Positions 53,857 through 64,000 of a DNA stretch of 64,000 nucleotides are shown piece after piece. Each line of letters opens with the position of its first letter. The first letter of the stretch is position 1. The translations under genes were made by a program, and so were the position numbers. Source of the DNA: Serratia fonticola (GTDB taxonomy: Bacteria; Pseudomonadota; Gammaproteobacteria; Enterobacterales; Enterobacteriaceae). The DNA lies in NCBI RefSeq assembly GCF_006715025.1, contig NZ_VFMK01000001.1, positions 5,518,001 to 5,582,000 on the forward strand, written 5' to 3'. The notes below the pieces were generated by a model, which was not told the DNA's origin, did no database searches, and worked only from the letters and a program-made list of their open reading frames with translations.

Positions 53857-53888
53857 AAAAAACCCCGCGTGAAAACGCGGGGTTTTTT
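53857..53888 (-). terminator. rRNA operon terminator
   Basis: CCCCGCGT and ACGCGGGG around a GAAA/TTTC loop, with A6 and T6 flanks, 10 bp after the 5S gene. Perfect intrinsic terminator. Confidence 0.95.
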
Positions 53889-53898
53889 GTTCTATTTG

Positions 53899-54018
53899 AT
53901 GCCTGGCAGTGTCCTACTCTCGCATGGGGAGACCCCACACTACCATCGGCGCTACGGCGTTTCACTTCTGAGTTCGGCATGGGGTCAGGTGGGACCACCG
54001 CGCTATTGCCGCCAGGCA
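53899..54018 (-). rRNA. rrf: 5S ribosomal RNA
   Basis: 120 nt on the minus strand, from TGCCTGGCGGCAATAGCG to CACTGCCAGGCAT; nearly identical to E. coli 5S. Ends estimated by that comparison. Confidence 0.97.
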
Positions 54019-54117
54019 AATTCGTTTCATTCTTGGCCGTTACTTTCGTAACCACCAGAACCAATCTCGGAACGTCGCTGAAAATTTTCGTCTACTCTAA
54101 AACACCTTCGGTGTTGT

Positions 54118-57025
<2,908 letters not shown>

Positions 57026-57186
57026 TCACAACCCGAAGGTGTCTTTCTTCTGCCAAATTCTTGGCATCGAAAACCTGTCGAGTTTGCTTATTTGAGAGAC
57101 TCTCTGACAGGTTAATCCTTACCCCAGTACTTCTACGGCGGGATAAGTTTCAGCTGCCAGGTTTCAATTTTCAGCTTGTTCCAGAT

Positions 57187-57198
57187 TGTTAAAGAGCA
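57187..57198 (-). promoter_or_regulatory. Spacer boxA antitermination site
   Basis: TGCTCTTTAACA on the minus strand in the 16S-23S spacer, identical to the leader boxA and placed between tRNA-Glu and 23S. Target of the Nus antitermination complex. Confidence 0.8.
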
Positions 57199-57294
57199 AA
57201 TATCTCAAACATGACTCACGAGTCAGTTTTGAGATATTGAGTGTATCGTCAGATACTGAAGACCGCCGCTTTCACCGGGAAGGTCGGAAGCAGT

Positions 57295-57370
57295 TGGCGT
57301 CCCCTAGGGGATTCGAACCCCTGTTACCGCCGTGAAAGGGCGGTGTCCTAGGCCTCTAGACGAAGGGGAC
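57295..57370 (-). tRNA. tRNA-Glu (TTC) in the rRNA spacer
   Basis: 76-nt gene GTCCCCTTCGTCTAGAGGCC... with anticodon loop CCTTTCACGG (TTC) and encoded CCA, between 16S and 23S, as in the rrnB/C/E/G class of E. coli. Confidence 0.97.
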
Positions 57371-57456
57371 ACGACACCGTACTTTTATGACGCTTTTGCT
57401 CGTTACTTTTCATCAGACAATCTGTGTGGACACTACACTCAATCAATATCTTTAGG

Positions 57457-58997
<1,541 letters not shown>

Positions 58998-59149
58998 AAG
59001 CTTGATTTGCTTCAACGCGTGAAGCGATGCTCGAAAATCAACTGCATGAATTTTACTTCAGTTAGTCACTCTTCAAGACTTGATATTTTTTTGCTGCAAA
59101 AGCAGCTGGATATCGTCTTGTGAGTGCCCACACAGATTGTCTGATAAAT

Positions 59150-59161
59150 TGTTAAAGAGCA
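59150..59161 (-). promoter_or_regulatory. Leader boxA antitermination site
   Basis: TGCTCTTTAACA followed by AATTTATCAGACAATCTGTG, identical in kind to the E. coli rrn leader. Confidence 0.88.
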
Positions 59162-59200
59162 GTGAGTTACGCGCTTTCGCTTGCTAACTCGAGGTGGCGT

Positions 59201-59228
59201 ATAATACGCTTTCCTCTTTCAGAGTCAA
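59201..59228 (-). promoter_or_regulatory. rrn promoter P2
   Basis: TTGACT (59223-59228), 16-bp spacer, TATTAT (59201-59206), discriminator ACGCCACC. Matches E. coli rrn P2 in sequence context (TTGACTCTG...GCGTATTAT). Confidence 0.88.
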
Positions 59229-59305
59229 CCTTAATTTCAGGTTTTTCTCTGCGACCCCCGGAGACGCTGTGAAGTTGTTCACATGTTCCGTGTCGATGGA
59301 GGCGC

Positions 59306-59333
59306 ATTATAGGGAGTTCCGCGCAGGCCGCAA
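59306..59333 (-). promoter_or_regulatory. rrn promoter P1
   Basis: TTGCGG (59328-59333), 16-bp spacer, TATAAT (59306-59311), then GCGCCTCCATCGACACGG. An A/T-rich UP element (GTTTTTTGTTGAAAATACC) lies just upstream. About 105 bp before P2, the usual tandem spacing. Confidence 0.88.
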
Positions 59334-59450
59334 CAGGTATTTTCAACAAAAAACACCGTTTGCTGCATTCCACAGCAAAACCCGTCTTTATACCCGGTTA
59401 TGCACTAACTTATCCACAGAAGACATTTGCACAGAAAATTTACGAGCACC

Positions 59451-59472
59451 ACGCAAACGTTTTCGCTACAAT
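59451..59472 (+). promoter_or_regulatory. PurR box and -10 of purHD
   Basis: ACGCAAACGTTTTCGC at 59451-59466 fits the PurR operator consensus (ACGCAAACGTTTGCGT) at 14 of 16 positions. TACAAT directly after it is a likely -10, so hypoxanthine- or guanine-bound PurR would block the -35 region. Confidence 0.85.
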
Positions 59473-59596
59473 TCCCCCGCGACGAAACGATCCCCTTTAC
59501 GGGGGCGTTAGCTGAATCTGTTCCTTTCCTTCTTTATATAAGAAGAGATTCACGTAACGCTCTTTATATTGCGACTCAAAGCCAAGGGATAAAACC

Positions 59597-61186
59597 ATGC
59601 AACAACCTCGTCCAATCCGCCGGGCCTTGCTCAGCGTGTCTGACAAAGCCGGTATCGTTGAATTCGCTGAAGCACTCTCTCAAAGAGGCGTAGAACTGCT
59701 CTCCACCGGTGGCACTGCCCGCCTGCTGGCGGATGCCGGCCTGCCTGTTACCGAAGTTTCCGACTACACCGGCTTCCCGGAAATGATGGACGGACGAGTT
59801 AAAACCCTGCACCCGAAAGTGCACGGTGGCATTCTTGGCCGCCGTGGCCAGGATGACGCCATCATGGATCAACATGCGATCAAACCGATCGATATGGTGG
59901 TGGTAAACCTCTATCCCTTCGCGCAAACCGTCGCTCGACCGGACTGCTCACTGGAAGACGCCGTAGAGAATATCGATATCGGTGGCCCAACCATGGTGCG
60001 CTCGGCCGCCAAGAACCATAAAGACGTGGCCATTGTGGTCAAGAGCAGTGACTACGCCGCCATCATTACCGAGATGGATAACAATGACGGCTCACTGCTA
60101 TACCCAACCCGCTTCGATCTGGCTATCAAAGCGTTCGAACACACTGCCGCCTATGACAGCATGATCGCCAACTATTTTGGCACACTGGTCCCCGCCTATC
60201 ACGGGGATACGGAACAGCCTTCTGGCCGCTTCCCACGCACGCTGAATCTGAACTACATCAAAAAGCAGGATATGCGCTACGGTGAAAATAGCCACCAGCA
60301 GGCCGCCTTCTATATAGAAGAGAACCTGCAGGAAGCGTCTGTTGCCACGGCCGAACAGTTGCAAGGCAAAGCCCTCTCCTACAACAACATCGCGGATACC
60401 GATGCAGCACTGGAATGCGTGAAAGAATTTGCAGAACCAGCCTGCGTGATCGTCAAGCACGCCAACCCTTGTGGTGTGGCAATCGGTGAAAACCTGTTTG
60501 CGGCCTATGACCGCGCCTATCAGACCGATCCTACCTCAGCCTTCGGCGGTATCATTGCCTTTAACCGCGAGCTGGACGCCGAAACGGCAAAAGCGATCAT
60601 CAGCCGCCAGTTCGTTGAAGTGATCATCGCGCCAAGCATCAGTGAAGAAGCCCGCACTCTGCTGGCAGCGAAACAAAACGTACGCGTGCTGGCCTGCGGC
60701 CAATGGCAGCAACGCATCGCCGGGCTGGACTTTAAGCGCGTCAACGGTGGTCTGCTGGTGCAGGATCGCGATCTGGGTATGGTAAGCGAAGCCGATTTGC
60801 GCGTAGTGTCAGAGCGTCAACCAACCGCTCAGGAACTACGTGATGCGCTGTTCTGCTGGAAGGTAGCCAAGTTCGTCAAATCCAACGCCATCGTTTATGC
60901 CCGCGACAACATGACCATCGGCATAGGTGCCGGGCAGATGAGCCGTGTTTACTCGGCCAAGATCGCCGGGATCAAAGCCGCGGACGAAGGTTTGGAAGTG
61001 AAAGGCTCCGCCATGGCGTCTGATGCTTTCTTCCCATTCCGTGATGGTATAGACGCCGCAGCTGCCGTCGGTATTACCTGCGTGATCCAGCCAGGTGGGT
61101 CGATTCGCGACGACGAAGTGATTGCCGCGGCCAACGAACACGGCATTGCCATGATCTTCACTGACATGCGCCACTTCCGTCATTAA
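59597..61186 (+). CDS. purH: Bifunctional AICAR transformylase / IMP cyclohydrolase PurH
   Basis: 529-residue enzyme catalysing the last two steps of IMP synthesis. N-terminal IMP cyclohydrolase (about 1-200; SVSDKAGIVEFAEALSQRG, STGGTARLL) and C-terminal formyltransferase with the conserved Lys-His pair in CVIVKHANPCGVA. First gene of purHD; a 49-bp gap precedes purD. Confidence 0.98.
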   Translation: MQQPRPIRRALLSVSDKAGIVEFAEALSQRGVELLSTGGTARLLADAGLPVTEVSDYTGFPEMMDGRVKTLHPKVHGGILGRRGQDDAIMDQHAIKPIDMVVVNLYPFAQTVARPDCSLEDAVENIDIGGPTMVRSAAKNHKDVAIVVKSSDYAAIITEMDNNDGSLLYPTRFDLAIKAFEHTAAYDSMIANYFGTLVPAYHGDTEQPSGRFPRTLNLNYIKKQDMRYGENSHQQAAFYIEENLQEASVATAEQLQGKALSYNNIADTDAALECVKEFAEPACVIVKHANPCGVAIGENLFAAYDRAYQTDPTSAFGGIIAFNRELDAETAKAIISRQFVEVIIAPSISEEARTLLAAKQNVRVLACGQWQQRIAGLDFKRVNGGLLVQDRDLGMVSEADLRVVSERQPTAQELRDALFCWKVAKFVKSNAIVYARDNMTIGIGAGQMSRVYSAKIAGIKAADEGLEVKGSAMASDAFFPFRDGIDAAAAVGITCVIQPGGSIRDDEVIAAANEHGIAMIFTDMRHFRH

Positions 61187-61235
61187 TCCCTTTTGCTGCG
61201 TGCGCCAAAGGCGCGCGCTGTTTATGGAGCACCTG

Positions 61236-62519
61236 ATGAACATTCTCATTATCGGCAACGGCGGGCGTGAACATGCGCTGGCGTGGAAAGCCGCTCAGTC
61301 CCCCTTGGCGGATAACGTTTACGTGGCGCCAGGTAACGCAGGCACCGCGCTGGAAGCCAATCTGACTAATGTCGATATCGCCCCTACCGATATCCCGGCA
61401 CTGCTCGCCTTTGCCAAAGACAACGCTATCGATCTGACCATTGTTGGCCCGGAAGCGCCATTAGTGCTCGGCGTGGTCGATGCTTTTCAGGCAGCCGGAT
61501 TGAAAATCTTTGGCCCATCACGGACAGCAGCCCAGCTTGAAGGCTCCAAAGCCTTTACTAAGGACTTCCTGGCTCGCCACGCCATCCCGAGTGCCGAATA
61601 CCAGAACTTTACTGAAGTAGAGCCTGCCTTGGCTTACGTGCGTACGAAAGGCGCGCCAATTGTGATCAAAGCAGACGGTCTGGCGGCCGGTAAAGGCGTG
61701 ATCGTCGCCATGACGCTGAAGGAAGCCGAAGAGGCCATTCAGGACATGCTGGCAGGCAATGCTTTTGGTGATGCCGGGCATCGCATTGTGATCGAGGAGT
61801 TCCTGGAAGGCGAAGAAGCCAGCTTTATCGTCATGGTAGATGGCGAAAACGTGGTGCCGATGGCAACCAGCCAGGATCACAAACGTGTAGGTGATGGTGA
61901 TACCGGCCCGAATACCGGTGGCATGGGCGCCTACTCACCGGCACCCGTCGTTACGGATGAAATCCACCAGCGCGTGATGGATCAGGTAATCTGGCCAACC
62001 GTACGCGGCATGGCTGCGGAAGGGAATACCTATGTCGGCTTCCTGTATGCTGGCCTGATGATTTCTGACGACGGTCAACCCAAAGTCATTGAATTCAACT
62101 GCCGCTTTGGCGATCCGGAAACGCAACCAATCATGCTGCGCCTGCGTTCCGATCTGGTTGAACTCTGTCTGGCAGGGGCTGAAGGTAAGCTGAATGAGAA
62201 GACCTCCGGGTGGGATGAACGCCCTGCTCTCGGCGTAGTGTTGGCAGCCGGTGGCTATCCTGCGGATTATCGCCAGGGGGATGTGATCCACGGTTTGCCG
62301 CAGCAGGAAAGCGCCAACGGTAAGGTGTTCCATGCTGGTACACGGATGCAGGGGGATGACGTCGTCACCAGCGGTGGACGCGTACTTTGCGTGACGGCAT
62401 TAGGCTCAACGGTAGCGCAAGCCCAGCAATTAGCCTATCAGCTAGCCGCCGACATTCAGTGGCAAGACAGTTTCTGTCGCAAAGATATTGGCTATCGCGC
62501 TATCGCTCGTGGAAAGTAA
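61236..62519 (+). CDS. purD: Phosphoribosylamine--glycine ligase PurD
   Basis: 427-residue ATP-grasp enzyme making glycinamide ribonucleotide. MNILIIGNGGREHALAWK at the N-terminus, ATP-binding IVIKADGLAAGKGVIVAM near 145, and EFNCRFGDPETQ near residue 286. The ATG at 61236 with GGAG upstream was chosen over an in-frame start at 61200. Confidence 0.98.
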   Translation: MNILIIGNGGREHALAWKAAQSPLADNVYVAPGNAGTALEANLTNVDIAPTDIPALLAFAKDNAIDLTIVGPEAPLVLGVVDAFQAAGLKIFGPSRTAAQLEGSKAFTKDFLARHAIPSAEYQNFTEVEPALAYVRTKGAPIVIKADGLAAGKGVIVAMTLKEAEEAIQDMLAGNAFGDAGHRIVIEEFLEGEEASFIVMVDGENVVPMATSQDHKRVGDGDTGPNTGGMGAYSPAPVVTDEIHQRVMDQVIWPTVRGMAAEGNTYVGFLYAGLMISDDGQPKVIEFNCRFGDPETQPIMLRLRSDLVELCLAGAEGKLNEKTSGWDERPALGVVLAAGGYPADYRQGDVIHGLPQQESANGKVFHAGTRMQGDDVVTSGGRVLCVTALGSTVAQAQQLAYQLAADIQWQDSFCRKDIGYRAIARGK

Positions 62520-62542
62520 ATCTGAACAGGGTCAAGACAAGG

Positions 62543-62567
62543 AGGCTCTGCACGCAGGGCCTTTTTT
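62543..62567 (+). terminator. purHD terminator
   Basis: GGCTCTG and CAGGGCC around CACG, followed by six T residues, 24 bp after the purD stop. Confidence 0.85.
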
Positions 62568-62577
62568 ATTGGTTTTT

Positions 62578-63249
62578 CTAAAGCGACTCTTCTGTTGGTT
62601 CCCAACGGCAGAAGTCGTCATTAGCCACCAGCAGCAGCTCTCGGCCCTCAGGCCCATCCAGCCAGGCCACGTTCACCGGTTGACGGCTGTTGGCCGCACG
62701 TCGTGCAATCCAGTCTTCAGCCTGTTTGTCCAAACCCGGCCTCACCGTTTCTCCGCTGCATAGCTTGACGGTGCCTTGCTGCCAATGCCCTTGTAACAGC
62801 CGCACGCGCCCCACCTTGAGCGCATCGCTCACTTCCAGGATACGACGAGCCTGATACTGATAGAGTGCAATATCGTCGTTAGAGAGCTTCTGACGCTGTG
62901 TCGCCAGTTGGCGCTGCATAAAGCTGACCGTGCCGTTCTCGGTGAAGCGCAATTGAATCGAGTCGCGATCGCCATCAGCATCGGTGCGTTTGATCTGGTA
63001 CAACGCCCCATTCTGATATTCGTACAGCGTAGTGATCGTCCCCGGCCCACGATAGGGGCTATAGACGCTCATCAGCACCAATGGACGTTGCTGTGCATCA
63101 TCCCTGCGCCACACACGGACTACCCCTTGATCGGCTACAAAGCCGCTGGCGGTAAAGGTCGGCGGAGCGGAATGGAAGCTGCAGGCGCTCAGGCCACCGA
63201 CAACTGCGGCCACCATGAGCACCCGTTGAATAAACAAAAGGGGCGCCAT
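62578..63249 (-). CDS. yjaH: DUF1481 lipoprotein YjaH
   Basis: 223 residues from the ATG at 63247-63249 (AGGGGGG site). Lipobox LSAC after MAPLLFIQRVLMVAAVVGG, mature SFHSAPPTFTASGFVADQG, C-terminal LLLVANDDFCRWEP, all as in E. coli YjaH. Function unknown. It follows hupA by 34 bp and converges on purD. Confidence 0.92.
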   Translation of the reverse strand: MAPLLFIQRVLMVAAVVGGLSACSFHSAPPTFTASGFVADQGVVRVWRRDDAQQRPLVLMSVYSPYRGPGTITTLYEYQNGALYQIKRTDADGDRDSIQLRFTENGTVSFMQRQLATQRQKLSNDDIALYQYQARRILEVSDALKVGRVRLLQGHWQQGTVKLCSGETVRPGLDKQAEDWIARRAANSRQPVNVAWLDGPEGRELLLVANDDFCRWEPTEESL

Positions 63250-63283
63250 CGCCCCCCTGTCTAAAACTTTCACCAACACGTGA

Positions 63284-63559
63284 TTAGGACTTAACCGCGT
63301 CTTTCAGTGCTTTGCCAGAAACGAACGCAGGCACGTTAGCTGCTGCGATTTTGATTTCTTTACCAGTCTGTGGGTTGCGGCCAGTGCGCTCGCTACGATG
63401 GTTTACCTTGAAAGTACCGAAACCAACCAATTGTACTGCATCACCTTCTTTCAGAGACTCAGTAATAGCAGCCAAGGTAGATTCCAGAGCCAGTTTAGCT
63501 TGTGCTTTGGAAAGGTCAGCCTTATCCGCGATTACATCAATCAGTTGAGTCTTGTTCAT
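63284..63559 (-). CDS. hupA: DNA-binding protein HU-alpha
   Basis: 91-residue nucleoid protein that bends DNA as a dimer. The DNA-binding arm RSERTGRNPQTGKEIKIAAA and VPAFVSGKALKDAVK are as in E. coli HupA; one extra C-terminal Ser is present here. Confidence 0.98.
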   Translation of the reverse strand: MNKTQLIDVIADKADLSKAQAKLALESTLAAITESLKEGDAVQLVGFGTFKVNHRSERTGRNPQTGKEIKIAAANVPAFVSGKALKDAVKS

Positions 63560-63748
63560 AAGTTATCCTTACAGTGTGTTTATCGTTTGCAAAGCATCGA
63601 GTGCGACGGATATGCCGATGGACAGCACTCTCCTGCATACACGCACCGATAGCCACTTTTTTTTCGCCCCCCAAATGTAGACCAGACAGGGTGCGGATGT
63701 GAAGCCTTAAGGCATGACAAATCAGGCGTTAAATCACGTTTTCTTGCC

Positions 63749-64000
63749 TTATTGCGTTAAATTTATCCCAATATTACTTACCGCCGCCTCACGCAGGTCA
63801 GATCGTAACCCTTTGATCAGATCCAGATCGCGCTCTTCGCAAGCGGCCAACAGGCGGAAAATCTCCCATTGAATGTCCCATTCTTCCTCAACGGCAGGCA
63901 GAATTTTCAGCTCTTCGTCGGTCATTTCTTTACCGGCCTGGGTCATTTCCAACATCGCCACGGTGCGAATTGAAGTTTCACTAATGGCGATGGCGTGCTC
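63749..64000 (-). CDS. yjaG: YjaG (DUF416) C-terminal part
   Basis: Last 83 codons, cut by the window edge. TSIRTVAMLEMTQAGKEMTD, WDIQWEIFRLLAACEERDLD and LIKGLRSDLREAAVSNIGI match the E. coli YjaG C-terminus. Upstream of hupA in the same orientation, the E. coli order. Function unknown. Confidence 0.93.
   Translation of the reverse strand, partial: EHAIAISETSIRTVAMLEMTQAGKEMTDEELKILPAVEEEWDIQWEIFRLLAACEERDLDLIKGLRSDLREAAVSNIGINLTQ

Larger units (their letters stand above)
58998..59596. other. rrn leader/promoters and purH regulatory region
   Basis: 599 bp without a protein gene, between divergent 16S and purH. It contains the 16S leader with boxA (59150-59161), promoters P2 and P1, and the purH PurR box. 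Confidence 0.8.

Overview
The window reads as chromosome of an enterobacterium of the Yersiniaceae, most like Serratia. The housekeeping proteins (MutL, AmiB, QueG, Orn, Frd, EF-P, GroEL, AspA, DcuA, Acs, PurHD, HU-alpha) are close to E. coli, and much of the gene order follows the E. coli 90-95 min region. The chemoreceptor gene next to groEL, the missing ampC and nrf loci and the family of TATACC-ended palindromic repeats set it apart. The genus is an inference from memory of protein sequences, not from a search.

Layout. 1-5623: mutL (cut by the window edge), amiB, tsaE and nnr on the minus strand, with queG divergent; nnr and queG share start-codon bases. 5935-7007: three identical tRNA-Gly genes and orn. 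7486-12882: rsgA, psd, mscM. 12945-21005: the EF-P modification genes epmA and epmB with efp, interleaved with frdABCD, blc, guanidine exporter gdx under a guanidine-II riboswitch, and the tiny entericidin genes ecnA and ecnB. 21071-25468: a YjeI-type lipoprotein, a chemoreceptor and groESL with a sigma-32 promoter. 25665-32326: fxsA, aspA, dcuA, cutA, dsbD, dscR and tRNA-Phe. 32386-34280: a divergent flavodoxin-fold reductase/TetR pair around a palindromic operator, and a DUF457 membrane protein. 34327-40628: gltP and the acetate operon acs-yjcH-actP.

40765-52315 is an AT-rich accessory island: a Pap-like chaperone-usher fimbrial operon with major pilin, PapH-like subunit, usher, PapD-like chaperone, two pilins, a second chaperone, two more pilins and a FimH/PapG-like two-domain tip adhesin. 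It is framed by regulators of three families: an ANR-type small protein upstream, and a MarT/ToxR-like membrane regulator with a FidL-like partner plus a PapI/FaeA-like small protein downstream. This is the most distinctive system here. It joins a Pap-type assembly set, including an extra chaperone, to a regulatory set that differs from papI/papB, and the promoter lacks Dam GATC sites.

52316-59333 holds a non-coding stretch with decayed material, two 5S-end relics each paired with a terminator, and a complete rRNA operon on the minus strand (16S, tRNA-Glu, 23S, 5S) with P1/P2 promoters. 59451-64000 is purHD under a PurR box, yjaH, hupA and the end of yjaG.

All calls come from reading the sequence and from recalled family knowledge; no search was run.
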